Shown here piece after piece: positions 19,583 to 29,099 of a stretch of DNA of 64,000 bases (the first letter of the stretch is position 1; each line of letters begins with the position of its first letter). A program made the position numbers and the translations under genes. Where the stretch lies: assembly GCF_035593265.1 (NCBI RefSeq), contig NZ_CP141614.1, positions 868,001 through 932,000 on the forward strand, in the 5' to 3' direction. The notes under the pieces are model-generated. The model saw only the letters and a program-made list of their open reading frames with translations. It was not told the DNA's origin and did not search any database. Source of the stretch: Limnochorda sp. LNt (GTDB lineage: Bacteria; Bacillota; Limnochordia; Limnochordales; Geochordaceae).

Positions 19583-20634
19583 TGGCCCGTCTGTACTACG
19601 ACGCGGATGCGGATCTGCAGCGTCTGACCGGCAAGACGGTGGCGGTGGTCGGATACGGCAGCCAGGGACACGCCCACGCGCTCAATCTGCGAGACAGCGG
19701 CATCCGGGTGGTGGTGGCCAACCGGCCGGGCGGCCGCAACTGGCGGCGCGCGCTGGATGACGGCTTCGAGCCGGTGGCGCCGGCCGAGGCGGCAGCCCAG
19801 GCGGACGTGGTGATGCTGCTGGTGCCCGACCATGTGATGCCGGCGGTCTTCGAGGAGATGCGTCCGGCTCTGGCGGAGGGCAAGGCCCTGGCCTTCGCCC
19901 ACGGCTTCAACGTCCACTTCGGGCAGATCCGGCCGCCCGAGGGCGTGGACGTCTTCATGGTAGCGCCCAAGGGACCCGGCCACCTGGTGCGGCGCATGTA
20001 CCGGGAGGGCAAGGGCGTCCCGGCCCTCTTCGCCGTCCATCGCGACGCGTCGGGCTACGCCCGGGAGCTGGCCCTGGCCTACGCCAAGGGCATCGGCGCC
20101 ACCCGGGCGGGGGTGCTGGAGACCACCTTCGCCGAGGAGACGGAGACGGACCTCTTCGGCGAGCAGGCGGTGCTGTGCGGCGGCATGACGGAGCTGGTAC
20201 GGGCGGGCTTCGAGACGCTGGTGGCCGCCGGCTATCAGCCCGAGGTGGCCTACTTCGAGTGCCTGCACGAGATGAAGCTCATCGTGGACCTGATGTGGGA
20301 GGGCGGCATCACCTGGATGCGCCACTCCATCTCCGACACGGCCGAGTACGGGGACCTGACCGTGGGTCCGCGGGTCATCGACCAGCACGTGCGCGACAAC
20401 ATGCGGCGGGTGCTGGAAGACGTCCGCTCCGGGCGCTTCGCCAGGGAGTGGATCCTGGAGAACCGGGCCGGCCGGCCCATCATGAACGCGCTGCGCCTCT
20501 CCCAGGCCCGCCACCCCATCGAGGAGGTGGGGCGACGGCTGCGGGCGATGATGCCCTGGATCGAGACCCCTCAGGAGGCTCGCGAGGTCGAGTCGGAGCT
20601 GCTCGGCCGGCCCGCGACTCGGGCGGAGGCATAG
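19582..20634 (+). CDS. ilvC: Ketol-acid reductoisomerase (class I)
   Basis: IlvC isomerises and reduces acetolactate in one active site using NAD(P)H and magnesium. The 350-residue length is class I with a slight C-terminal extension. The Rossmann motif [17 protein letters not shown] is near residue 20, the cofactor loop is [11 protein letters not shown] (arginines suggest NADPH), and metal ligands lie in [15 protein letters not shown] and [27 protein letters not shown] is another family mark. ATG overlaps the ilvN stop. Confidence 0.96.
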   Translation: MARLYYDADADLQRLTGKTVAVVGYGSQGHAHALNLRDSGIRVVVANRPGGRNWRRALDDGFEPVAPAEAAAQADVVMLLVPDHVMPAVFEEMRPALAEGKALAFAHGFNVHFGQIRPPEGVDVFMVAPKGPGHLVRRMYREGKGVPALFAVHRDASGYARELALAYAKGIGATRAGVLETTFAEETETDLFGEQAVLCGGMTELVRAGFETLVAAGYQPEVAYFECLHEMKLIVDLMWEGGITWMRHSISDTAEYGDLTVGPRVIDQHVRDNMRRVLEDVRSGRFAREWILENRAGRPIMNALRLSQARHPIEEVGRRLRAMMPWIETPQEAREVESELLGRPATRAEA

Positions 20635-20779
20635 GTGAGCCGAGCGGCAAGCGGATCCGGCGGCCGGCACGCACGGGGGGCGCATCGGGGCCGGTGACGA
20701 TCGACGAGGTCAGCCGGCGCCTGCGTTGAAGAGCCCTGGCACGAGACTCTACCCGGGTGGGAAGGAAGGACCGAGGGTG

Positions 20780-21982
20780 ATGGCCAAGGTGCAGACCTCC
20801 GCTGGTGTGGGCGTCTTCCCCGAGAAGCAGGACCTGCGCATCCCGGGGCCGACGCCCGTGCCCCCCGCCGTGCTGCGTGCCATGTCGCGTCCCATGATCA
20901 ATCACCGTGGCCCGGAGTTCGCCGAGCTGCTGGGCAGGGTGACCCGACGGCTGCAGAGCTTGATGCAGACCGACCGGTACGTGGCCATCCTGACCGGCTC
21001 CGGCACCGCCGGCATGGAGGCGGCGTGCGCCAACCTCGTCTCACCGGGCGACCCGGTGCTGGTGCTGGAGGGGGGCGTTTTCGGGCACCGGTGGGCCGAG
21101 ATCGCCCGGGCCTTCGGGGCCCAGGTGCATCGTTACGAGTACCCCTGGGAGACGGGGGCCGACCCCGACGAGCTGGCGCGACGGTTGCGGGCCACGCCGG
21201 GGGTGCGGGTGGTCTTCGCCACCCACAACGAGTCGTCGACGGGCGTGCTCAACGACATCGAGGCCCTCAGCCGGGCCTGCCGGGAGACCGCGCCCGACGC
21301 CCTGTTCGTCGTCGACTCGGTCAGCGGCCTGGGCGGTGCACCCCTGGCCATGGACGCCTGGGGGCTCGACGCGGTGGTGAGCGCCTCCCAGAAGTGCATC
21401 ATGGCGCCTCCCGGGCTGGCCTTCGTCGCGCTGTCGGAACGGGCGTGGCGGCGGGCCGCCGAGAGCCGGGCCGCCCGCTACTACCTCGACCTGGCGGCCC
21501 ACCGGCGGCTGTACGAGAAGGGGCAGACGCCCTGGACGCCGGCCGTCTCGGTGCTCTATGCCCTCGACGAGGCCCTGGCCTTGCTGGAGGCCGAGGGAGA
21601 CGAGGCGCGCCTGGCCCGGCACCGGCTGATGCGCGACATGGTGCGAGGCGGGCTGGCGGCTGCCGGCTTCGAGCTGATGGTGGAGGCGCGCTTCGCCTCT
21701 CCGACCGTAACGGCGGTGCGCCCGCCGGCGGGCGTCGACATCGAGGCGGTGCGCCGGGTGGCGCGCCAGGAGCTGGGAGTGGTCTTCTCCGGCGGCCAGG
21801 GCAAGCTGAGCGGCCAGATCCTGCGCGTGGGCCACATGGGCTACGCCACGCCGCTGGACATGATCGGGGCGGTCGCCGCGGCCGAGATGGCCCTGATGCG
21901 CCTGGGAGCGCCCATCTCGCCGGGCGCCGGCGTCGCGGCGGCCCAGCGGGTCTGGGTCGAGGCGGGGGGCGCGGGCCGGTGA
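20780..21982 (+). CDS. Alanine-glyoxylate / serine-pyruvate type class V aminotransferase
   Basis: A PLP-dependent class V aminotransferase of about 400 residues. It opens with LRIPGPTPVPPAVLRAMSRPMINHRGPEF, typical of the AGXT group; the PLP lysine is in VVSASQKCIMAPPGLAF. Its stop overlaps the start of serA (GTGA), and such aminotransferase-serA pairs are thought to carry out the phosphoserine/serine transamination in lineages lacking SerC. That role is inferred from context; serine-pyruvate or alanine-glyoxylate activity remains possible. Start ATG 20780 sits behind GGAAGGA; an upstream in-frame Met at 20726 lacks a ribosome site. The 145 bases after ilvC hold no recognisable gene or terminator. 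Confidence 0.85.
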   Translation: MAKVQTSAGVGVFPEKQDLRIPGPTPVPPAVLRAMSRPMINHRGPEFAELLGRVTRRLQSLMQTDRYVAILTGSGTAGMEAACANLVSPGDPVLVLEGGVFGHRWAEIARAFGAQVHRYEYPWETGADPDELARRLRATPGVRVVFATHNESSTGVLNDIEALSRACRETAPDALFVVDSVSGLGGAPLAMDAWGLDAVVSASQKCIMAPPGLAFVALSERAWRRAAESRAARYYLDLAAHRRLYEKGQTPWTPAVSVLYALDEALALLEAEGDEARLARHRLMRDMVRGGLAAAGFELMVEARFASPTVTAVRPPAGVDIEAVRRVARQELGVVFSGGQGKLSGQILRVGHMGYATPLDMIGAVAAAEMALMRLGAPISPGAGVAAAQRVWVEAGGAGR

Positions 21983-23586
21983 GAGTGCTGGTGGCCGATC
22001 CGCTCGACGAGGCGGGGCTGGAGCGGCTGCGCCAGGGCGGCGTCGAGCTCGACGTGCGCACGGGGCTGCCGCGTGCGACGCTGCTGTCCCGCATCGGCGA
22101 GTACGAGGCCGTCATCGTCCGCAGCGAGACCCGCATCGACGCCGAGGTGGTGGAGGCGGGCCGGCGCCTGGCCGTCATCGGTCGGGCGGGCGTCGGGGTC
22201 GACAACATCGACGTGGAGGCGGCGACCCGGCGCGGCATCGTGGTGGTCAACGCCCCCGAGGCCAATACCATCAGTGCCGCCGAGCACACGCTGGCCATGA
22301 TGCTGGCGGTGGCGCGCCGCATCCCGTGGGCCCACCACGCGCTGGCTCAGGAGCGGCGGTGGGAGCGGCGGCGATTCGTGGGGGTGCAGCTGGCCGGCAA
22401 GACGCTGGGGCTGGTCGGATTGGGACGCATCGGCTCCGAGGTGGCGCGGCGGGCGCGTGCCTTCGGCATGCACGTGCTGGCGTACGACCCCTACGTGGTG
22501 CCGGAGCGGGCGGCCGAGACGGGCGTCGAGCTGGTCGAACTGGAGGACCTGTTGGGCCGCTCGGACTTCATCAGCATCCACTGCCCGTTGACGGCGCGCA
22601 CCCGCCACCTGATCGACGCCGAGCGCCTGCGCCGGGTGCGGCCGGGAGCCTACCTCGTCAACTGCGCGCGGGGCGGCATCGTCGACGAGGCGGCGCTGGC
22701 CGAGGCTTTGCGCGAGGGCCGGCTGGCCGGGGCCGCTCTGGACGTCTTCGCCGAGGAGCCGCCCGGCGACAACCCCCTGCTGGGCCTGCCCAACGTGGTG
22801 GTGACGCCTCACCTGGGAGCCAGCACCCAGGAGGCCCAGAGCGCGGCGGCGCTGGCGGTGGCCGAGGAGGTGCTGCGGGTGCTGGCCGGTGACGTGCCCC
22901 GCCATGCGGTCAACGTGCCGGCCATCTCCCCGGACCGCTGGGCGTGGGCGCGGCCCTACCTGGACCTGGGGCGGCGGCTGGGCCGGGTCTTCACCGAGCT
23001 GTTTGGGCTGCCGCCGGCCGGACGCATCGAGATCGTCTACCGCCGGGAGTTGGCCCACGCGCCCGAGAGCGAGGCGCTGACGGCGGCGACCCTCTGGGGG
23101 ATCCTGAGCCCCATCACGCCCGAGGGCGTCTCCATGGCCAACGCCCGGCTCCTGGCCTGCCAACGCGGCATCGAGGTGGTGGAGTCCCACAGCCGCCCCT
23201 CCGGAGACCGGCCGGGTCAGGAGGCGGGCCCGGCCATGCTGGTGCAGGCCCAGCTGGGGGGCCAGGGGCAGACGGTGAGCGTCGGCGGGGATCTGGGCCC
23301 GGAGCGGCGGCCGCGCCTGTTGACCATCGACGGCTACCGCGTGCACATCGAGGAGCCCGGCCACCTGCTGGTCTCCGAGCACATGGACCGCCCCGGCATC
23401 ATCGGAACGGTGGGGACGCTGCTGGGGCGCCACCGGATCAACATCGCCTACATGCAGCTGGGCCGGGATCGGCCCGGTGGCCAGGCAGTCATGGTGCTGG
23501 GCGTCGACGGCCCGGTGCCCGAGGACGTGCTGCGCCAGCTCCGGCAGATCCCGGACCTGTGGAACATGCGGGCCGCCGAGTGGTGA
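21979..23586 (+). CDS. serA: D-3-phosphoglycerate dehydrogenase
   Basis: SerA oxidises 3-phosphoglycerate, the first step of serine synthesis. The 535-residue protein is the long type: Rossmann motif LGLVGLGRIGSEVA (about residue 150), active-site segments CARGGIVDE and PHLGASTQEAQ (the catalytic His), then the intervening ASB domain (residues about 320-455) and a C-terminal ACT domain starting at HMDRPGIIGTVGTLLG, which usually binds serine for feedback inhibition. Start GTG 21979 overlaps the aminotransferase stop. Its location between ilvC and leuA puts serine synthesis under the same leader. Confidence 0.95.
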   Translation: MRVLVADPLDEAGLERLRQGGVELDVRTGLPRATLLSRIGEYEAVIVRSETRIDAEVVEAGRRLAVIGRAGVGVDNIDVEAATRRGIVVVNAPEANTISAAEHTLAMMLAVARRIPWAHHALAQERRWERRRFVGVQLAGKTLGLVGLGRIGSEVARRARAFGMHVLAYDPYVVPERAAETGVELVELEDLLGRSDFISIHCPLTARTRHLIDAERLRRVRPGAYLVNCARGGIVDEAALAEALREGRLAGAALDVFAEEPPGDNPLLGLPNVVVTPHLGASTQEAQSAAALAVAEEVLRVLAGDVPRHAVNVPAISPDRWAWARPYLDLGRRLGRVFTELFGLPPAGRIEIVYRRELAHAPESEALTAATLWGILSPITPEGVSMANARLLACQRGIEVVESHSRPSGDRPGQEAGPAMLVQAQLGGQGQTVSVGGDLGPERRPRLLTIDGYRVHIEEPGHLLVSEHMDRPGIIGTVGTLLGRHRINIAYMQLGRDRPGGQAVMVLGVDGPVPEDVLRQLRQIPDLWNMRAAEW

Positions 23587-23626
23587 CCGGTCGCCGGGCG
23601 GCGGCCCGCCACCCTGTGGAGGGGGG

Positions 23627-25231
23627 ATGGAGATGGACGCATCGGGCGTCCGTGGCGACAAGGTACGGATCCAGGTCTTCGACACGACCCTGCGGGACGG
23701 CGAGCAGTCGCCCGGGGCCAGCCTGGACGAGATGGAGAAGCTGGAGGTGGCCAAAGCCCTGGAGGCGCTGGGGGTCGACGTCATCGAGGCAGGCTTCCCC
23801 GTGGCGTCACCCGGCGAGCTCAAGGCCGTGCAGGAGATCTGCCGGCAGGTGCGGCGGCCGGTCATCTGCGCCCTGGCCCGAGCCAACCCCGTCGACATCG
23901 AGCACGCGGGCGAGGCCCTCAAGGGGGCGTCCGTCAGCCGGATTCACATCTTCCTGGCGACTTCGGAGATCCACATGCGCTACAAGCTGCGCAAGACGCC
24001 TCAGGAGGTGCTGGAGATCGCCAGGGAGGCGGTCGCCCTGGCCCGCCGCCACGCGCATCAGGTGGAGTTCTCGGCCGAAGACGCCACCCGCAGCGACTGG
24101 GACTTCCTCTGCCGGGTCTTCGAGGCCGCCATCCGGGCGGGGGCGACGGTCATCAACATCCCCGACACCGTGGGCTACACGACGCCGGCGGAGTACGCCG
24201 AGCTGTTTCGCTACGTGGCGGCCCACACCGAGGGCATCGAGCGGGTGGTGCTCAGCGCGCACTGCCACGACGACCTGGGGCTGGCGGTGGCCAACAGCCT
24301 GGCCGCCATCGAGGCGGGCGCACGCCAGGTGGAGGGCACCATCAACGGCATCGGCGAGCGGGCGGGCAACGCGGCCCTCGAGGAGATCGTGATGGCCCTC
24401 GAGGTGCGGGAGGACCGCTACCCCTACGGCACGGGCGTGGTGACCGAGCAGCTGTACCGCACGAGCCGCCTCGTCAGCCGTCTCACGGGCATCCCGGTGC
24501 AGCCCAACAAGGCCATCGTCGGCGAAAACGCCTTCGCCCATGAGGCGGGCATCCACCAGGATGGGATCCTCAAGCACCGCAGCACGTACGAGATCATGGT
24601 GCCCGAGCGGGTGGGCCAGACGTCGACCCGGCTGGTGCTGGGGAAGCACTCCGGGCGGCACGCACTGCGCCAGCGCCTGGCCGAGCTCGGCTACGAGCTG
24701 ACGCCCGAGCTCCTGGAGGCCACCTACCGCCGCTTCCTCGAGGTGGCCGACCGCAAGAAGCACGTCACCGACCGGGACCTGGTGGCGCTGGTGGAGGAGC
24801 AGCAGGCCGCGACCGCCCCGGAGCGCTTCGCTCTCGAGTACTTCCATGTGGACGACGGCAACACCTCCGTCGCGACGGCCACCGTGCGGGTCCGCATCGC
24901 CGGCGTGGAGGCGCCGGTGCAGGAGGCGGCCTGCGGCGACGGCCCCGTGGATGCCCTGCTGCGTGCCATCGAGCGTGCCACCGGGGTGCGGGCCGAGCTG
25001 GAGAGTTACCACCTGCAGGCGGTCACCTCGGGCAAGGACGCGATGGGCGAGGTAACGGTGCGGGTGCGCGACGACGGTCGCGTCCACGTGGGGCGGGCGG
25101 TCAGCACCGATGTGCTGGAGGCCAGCGCCCGGGCCTACGTGCAGGCCCTCAACCGGATGGTGCACGCGGCCGGCGAGCGGGCGCCGGCCGATGAGCCGGC
25201 CTCCACCGCGGCGGCCGGCGCACGGGGGTGA
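23627..25231 (+). CDS. leuA: 2-isopropylmalate synthase
   Basis: LeuA condenses acetyl-CoA with 2-oxoisovalerate, committing carbon to leucine. Motifs: [16 protein letters not shown] (catalytic Arg-Asp), [10 protein letters not shown], metal-binding [12 protein letters not shown] and [17 protein letters not shown]. The C-terminal regulatory domain ([18 protein letters not shown] through [13 protein letters not shown]) is complete, so leucine feedback inhibition is expected. Length is about 534 residues. GGAGGGGGG touches ATG 23627; ATG 23633, two codons later, has better spacing. Citramalate synthase is a relative, but the leuCDB neighbours support LeuA. Confidence 0.95.
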   Translation: MEMDASGVRGDKVRIQVFDTTLRDGEQSPGASLDEMEKLEVAKALEALGVDVIEAGFPVASPGELKAVQEICRQVRRPVICALARANPVDIEHAGEALKGASVSRIHIFLATSEIHMRYKLRKTPQEVLEIAREAVALARRHAHQVEFSAEDATRSDWDFLCRVFEAAIRAGATVINIPDTVGYTTPAEYAELFRYVAAHTEGIERVVLSAHCHDDLGLAVANSLAAIEAGARQVEGTINGIGERAGNAALEEIVMALEVREDRYPYGTGVVTEQLYRTSRLVSRLTGIPVQPNKAIVGENAFAHEAGIHQDGILKHRSTYEIMVPERVGQTSTRLVLGKHSGRHALRQRLAELGYELTPELLEATYRRFLEVADRKKHVTDRDLVALVEEQQAATAPERFALEYFHVDDGNTSVATATVRVRIAGVEAPVQEAACGDGPVDALLRAIERATGVRAELESYHLQAVTSGKDAMGEVTVRVRDDGRVHVGRAVSTDVLEASARAYVQALNRMVHAAGERAPADEPASTAAAGARG

Positions 25232-25238
25232 CGGACCG

Positions 25239-26552
25239 ATGGGCATGACCCTCGTCGAGAAGATCCTGGCCGACCACTCGGGGCGACGGGAGGTGCGAGC
25301 CGGCGACATCGTCTCGGCCCGGGTCGACATGATCCTGGCCAACGACGTGACGGCGCCCTTGAGCATCCGGGAATTCCGCAAGATGGGGGCCACGCGGGTC
25401 TTCGACCCGGAGGCCATCGCCATGGTGCCCAGCCACTTCGCGCCGTCACCCAGCATCCAGGCGGCGGCCCAGATCCAGGCGATGCGGGAGTTCTCCCGCG
25501 AACAGGGGCTCCCGTACTTCTTCGAGATCGGGCGGATGGGCATCGAACACGTGCTCCTGCCCGAAGAGGGACTGGTGGTGCCGGGCGACGTCGTCATCGG
25601 CGCCGACTCGCACACCTGCACCAACGGCGCGCTGGGGGCCTTCGCCACGGGGATGGGCTCCACCGACATCGCCGCCGCCATGGCGCTGGGCGAGACCTGG
25701 CTGCGGGTGCCCGAGACACTGCGCATCGTCTACTACGGCGCGATGAAGCCCTGGGTGACCCCCAAGGACCTGATCCTGTACACCATCGGCAAGATCGGCG
25801 TGGCCGGCGCGCTCTACCAGGCCCTGGAGTACACCGGCGAGACGGTGCGCTCCATCAGCATGGAGGGCCGCTTCACCATGGCCAACATGGCCATCGAGGC
25901 TGGCGCCAAGACGGGCATCTTCGAGGCCGACGAGGTGACGCTGGCCTGGGAGGAGGGGCGGGCCCGCAGGCCTCCCCGCGTCTACCGCGGCGACCCCGAC
26001 GCGACCTACGCCGGCACGGTCGAGATCGACGTGAGGCAGGTCCAACCGCAGGTCGCCTTCCCGCACCTGCCGGAGAAGACGCGGCCTGTCAGCGAGGCGG
26101 CCTCCATGGACCTGCGGATCGATCAGGCCTTCATCGGCTCGTGCACCAACGGGCGACTCGAGGACCTCCGCCTGGCCGCCCGGGTGCTGCGCGGCCGCAA
26201 GGTGCACCCCGACGTGCGGCTCATCGTGATCCCCGCCAGTCAGCGGGTCTACCGCCAGGCGCTGGCCGAGGGGCTCCTGGACGTCTTCGTGGAGGCGGGG
26301 GGCGCGGTCAGCACGCCGACGTGCGGTCCCTGTCTCGGCGCCCACATGGGGGTGCTGGCGCGGGGCGAGCGTGCCATCTCCAGCAGCAACCGCAACTTCC
26401 GGGGCCGCATGGGGCACCGCGAGAGCGAGGTCTACCTGGCGAGCCCCGCCGTGGTGGCGGCCTCGGCGGTGCTGGGGCGGATCGCCTCGCCCGAGGAGCT
26501 GGGACTCGACGAAACGGCCTTCTTCGAGACAGTGGGGGTGAGGGCGTCGTGA
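25239..26552 (+). CDS. leuC: 3-isopropylmalate dehydratase, large subunit
   Basis: LeuC with LeuD isomerises 2- to 3-isopropylmalate via a [4Fe-4S] cluster. The 437-residue protein has VIGADSHTCTNGALGAFATGMGSTD, and cluster cysteines in FIGSCTNGR and PTCGPCLGAHMG. Length and motifs match the shorter LeuC2/homoaconitase-like group. ATG 25239 is two codons before another Met (MTLVEKILADHSG); either may be used. The stop overlaps leuD (GTGA). Confidence 0.94.
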   Translation: MGMTLVEKILADHSGRREVRAGDIVSARVDMILANDVTAPLSIREFRKMGATRVFDPEAIAMVPSHFAPSPSIQAAAQIQAMREFSREQGLPYFFEIGRMGIEHVLLPEEGLVVPGDVVIGADSHTCTNGALGAFATGMGSTDIAAAMALGETWLRVPETLRIVYYGAMKPWVTPKDLILYTIGKIGVAGALYQALEYTGETVRSISMEGRFTMANMAIEAGAKTGIFEADEVTLAWEEGRARRPPRVYRGDPDATYAGTVEIDVRQVQPQVAFPHLPEKTRPVSEAASMDLRIDQAFIGSCTNGRLEDLRLAARVLRGRKVHPDVRLIVIPASQRVYRQALAEGLLDVFVEAGGAVSTPTCGPCLGAHMGVLARGERAISSSNRNFRGRMGHRESEVYLASPAVVAASAVLGRIASPEELGLDETAFFETVGVRAS

Positions 26553-27121
26553 CCAGCGAGCGGACCGACCAGCCGGCTCCGGCGCCGGCGCAGACGTTGC
26601 CCCGCCGGATCCGGGGGCGGGCATGGGTGGTGGGCGATCACGTCGACACCGACGTCATCATCCCCGCCCGGTACCTGACCACCTCCGATCCGGTGGAGCT
26701 GGCCCGCCACGTCCTGGAGGACCTGGACCCGACCCTCAAGAGTCGCATCCAGCCGGGCGACATCCTGGTGGCGGGGGACAACTTCGGCTGCGGCAGCTCC
26801 CGAGAGCACGCCCCCATCGCCCTCAAGGCGGCGGGCATCGCTTGCGTGGTGGCGCGCTCGTTCGCCCGCATCTTCTACCGCAATGCGGTCAACGTGGGGC
26901 TTCCCGTGGTGCAGTGCAAGCAGGGCGTGCCGGTGGCGTCGGAGCGGGTCGTCGTCGTCGACTTCGACGCCGGCACCGTCACGGACGAGGCGACGGGTGC
27001 GGTCTACCCGGCGGAGCCGCTCCCCGAGGTGATGCGGGAGATCCTGGAGGCCGGGGGGCTGGTGCCCTACGTGGCGCGGCGACTCGAGGAGCAGCGACGC
27101 CATGCCGCCGCATCCGCCTGA
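26549..27121 (+). CDS. leuD: 3-isopropylmalate dehydratase, small subunit
   Basis: A 190-residue swivel-domain subunit that completes the LeuCD active site. Motifs VGDHVDTDVIIPARYL, GDNFGCGSSREHAPIALKAAGI and FARIFYRNAVNVGLPV are diagnostic. About 22 residues precede the conserved core, longer than usual. GTG 26549 overlaps the leuC stop, and the 3' end overlaps leuB by 20 bases in another frame. Confidence 0.94.
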   Translation: MTSERTDQPAPAPAQTLPRRIRGRAWVVGDHVDTDVIIPARYLTTSDPVELARHVLEDLDPTLKSRIQPGDILVAGDNFGCGSSREHAPIALKAAGIACVVARSFARIFYRNAVNVGLPVVQCKQGVPVASERVVVVDFDAGTVTDEATGAVYPAEPLPEVMREILEAGGLVPYVARRLEEQRRHAAASA

Positions 27122-28274
27122 GGCCTCGGGCGGGGGGCCCGTCTCCCGACGGGACGGCACCCCGGTGGTGCTGCTGCTGGGAGGCGACGGCATCGGGCCC
27201 GAGGTGGTGGAGGCGGCCGCTGCTTGCATGCAGGCGGCCGCCCGTCGCCTGGGCCGGGCCATCCGGTTGGAGGAGGCTCCCATCGGCGGGGCGGCCCTGG
27301 AGATGGGGTTGCCGCCCCTGCCCGAGCCGACCCTGCGCATGGCCCTCGACGCCGACGCCGTGCTGCTGGGCGCCGTAGGCGGCCCACGGTGGGATGGCCT
27401 GCCCGGGCCGCAGCGCCCCGAGGCGGGGCTCCTGGAGCTGCGCCGGCAGCTGGGTGTCTTCGCCAACGTCCGGCCGGTCCGGATGTTCGCGGGGCTGGAG
27501 ACCACCTCGCCGTTGCGGCCCGAGGTGGTGGCGGGCACCGACCTGGTGGTGGTGCGCGAGCTGTTGGGGGGGCTCTACTACGGGCCCCGCGGACGCCGCC
27601 AGGGCCCGGGAGGCCCGGTGGTCTTCGACACGCTGGAGTACGACCAGGCACAGATCGACCGCGCGGCGCGCTTCGCCCTGGAGATGGCGCGACGGCGCCG
27701 GCGCTCGCTGACCCTGGTCGACAAGGCCAACGTGCTGGAGAGCTCCCGCATGTGGCGAGAGCGGGTCCAGGCGCTCGCCCCGGCTTACCCCGACGTGGCG
27801 GTCAGCTTCCAGTACGTGGACAGCTGCGCCATGCGGCTCGTCCGTGAGCCGCGGGCCTTCGACGTCCTGCTGTGCGAGAACATGTTTGGGGACATCTTGA
27901 GCGACGAGGCGGCGGTGCTGGCCGGATCCATCGGGATGCTGCCATCGGCCAGCCTGGGCGGGCGCGTGGGGCTTTACGAGCCGGTGCACGGCTCGGCCCC
28001 CGACATCGCCGGGCGGGGGGTGGCCAACCCCATCGGCGCCATCCTCGCCGGTGCGATGCTCCTGGAGTGGAGCCTGGGGTGGCGCGACGCGGCGGCCTGC
28101 ATCGAGGCGGCCGTCGCACGGGTGCTGGCCGACGGCTGGCGCACCGGGGATCTGGTCCCGGCGGGCGGGCCGGCCCCCGGTGTCAGCGTCGTCGGCACGC
28201 AGGCCCTGACGGACCGGATCCTGGCAGCCATCGAGCAGTCCACCCCGCAGGAGGGGTCGTCGGCCCCGTCGTAA
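27102..28274 (+). CDS. leuB: 3-isopropylmalate dehydrogenase
   Basis: LeuB oxidatively decarboxylates 3-isopropylmalate with NAD+. The 390-residue protein begins with about 20 extra residues before VLLLGGDGIGPEVVEAA. LGAVGGPRWDG, the catalytic region RELLGGLYYGPRG, LVDKANVLESSRMWRE, CENMFGDILSDEAAVLAGSIGMLPSAS and EPVHGSAPDIAGRGVANP identify it. The start lies inside the end of leuD, so it is coupled. It ends the ilv-ser-leu operon; phoP begins 20 bases later without an obvious terminator between. Confidence 0.95.
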   Translation: MPPHPPEASGGGPVSRRDGTPVVLLLGGDGIGPEVVEAAAACMQAAARRLGRAIRLEEAPIGGAALEMGLPPLPEPTLRMALDADAVLLGAVGGPRWDGLPGPQRPEAGLLELRRQLGVFANVRPVRMFAGLETTSPLRPEVVAGTDLVVVRELLGGLYYGPRGRRQGPGGPVVFDTLEYDQAQIDRAARFALEMARRRRRSLTLVDKANVLESSRMWRERVQALAPAYPDVAVSFQYVDSCAMRLVREPRAFDVLLCENMFGDILSDEAAVLAGSIGMLPSASLGGRVGLYEPVHGSAPDIAGRGVANPIGAILAGAMLLEWSLGWRDAAACIEAAVARVLADGWRTGDLVPAGGPAPGVSVVGTQALTDRILAAIEQSTPQEGSSAPS

Positions 28275-28294
28275 GCTGGTACGGGGCGAATGCG

Positions 28295-29008
28295 TTGACG
28301 ACGGGCCACCGCGTGCTGATCGTGGACGACGAGCCTTCCATCGTCGAGCTGGTGCGCTTCACCCTGGAGAAGGAGGGCTTCCAGTGCGACGTGGCCTCGG
28401 ACGGGCCCAAGGCGCTGGAGATGGTGGAGCGCACCAAGCCCGACCTGGTCGTGCTGGACCTGATGCTGCCGGGCCTCGACGGCCTGGAGGTCTGCCGCCG
28501 CATCCGCCAGCGGGCCTCGGTGCCCATCGTCATGCTGACGGCCAAGGCCAGTGAGGTCGACAAGGTGGTCGGCCTCGAGCTGGGGGCCGACGACTACGTC
28601 ACCAAACCCTTCAGCCCCCGCGAGCTGGTGGCGCGCATCCGAGCCGTGCTGCGCCGGTTTCAGGCCGCCAGGGAGGCGAGCCAGCAGGCCGATGCGGGTG
28701 GCGAGCTGCGCGTCGGCGAGGTCATCATGGACGTCGCGCGCCACCAGGTCTGGGTCAAGGGCCGCCCCGTCGAGCTGACCCCCAAGGAGTACGATCTCTT
28801 GCGGATGCTGATGAGCAACAAGGGGATCGTGCTGACCCGGGAGCTCTTGCTGGACAAGGTGTGGGGTTACGACTTCGCCGGCGACACCCGCACCGTCGAC
28901 GTCCACGTGGTGCGCCTGCGCCAAAAGCTGGAAGATGACCCGGCCCACCCTCGCTACATCGAGACGGTGAGGGGCGTGGGCTACCGGATGCGAGAGCACC
29001 CTGCGTAA
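28295..29008 (+). CDS. phoP: OmpR/PhoB-family response regulator
   Basis: A 237-residue two-component regulator. The receiver domain has the acidic pair VDDEP, the phosphorylated Asp in DLVVLDLMLPGLDG (about residue 55) and the conserved Lys in GADDYVTKPFSPREL. A winged-helix DNA-binding domain follows (VELTPKEYDLLRMLMSNKG ... TVDVHVVRLRQKLEDDP). The adjacent kinase and phoU point to phosphate control; WalR is the closest alternative by sequence style. TTG 28295 is the best available start but has only a weak GGGGCG upstream. Confidence 0.85.
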   Translation: MTTGHRVLIVDDEPSIVELVRFTLEKEGFQCDVASDGPKALEMVERTKPDLVVLDLMLPGLDGLEVCRRIRQRASVPIVMLTAKASEVDKVVGLELGADDYVTKPFSPRELVARIRAVLRRFQAAREASQQADAGGELRVGEVIMDVARHQVWVKGRPVELTPKEYDLLRMLMSNKGIVLTRELLLDKVWGYDFAGDTRTVDVHVVRLRQKLEDDPAHPRYIETVRGVGYRMREHPA

Positions 29009-29099
29009 GGACGCGGCCAGGCGCCCATCGTGGCGAAGAGCGCTCGTCGGGTCGCACCTGCTGGTCGCCGGCGCCTCAGCCAGCGCCGCCGCGCTGGCC

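Noticed and set aside
20635-20779. Second T-box or attenuator before the aminotransferase gene
   Set aside because: No T-box core, specifier pattern or terminator stem was found in these 145 bases.
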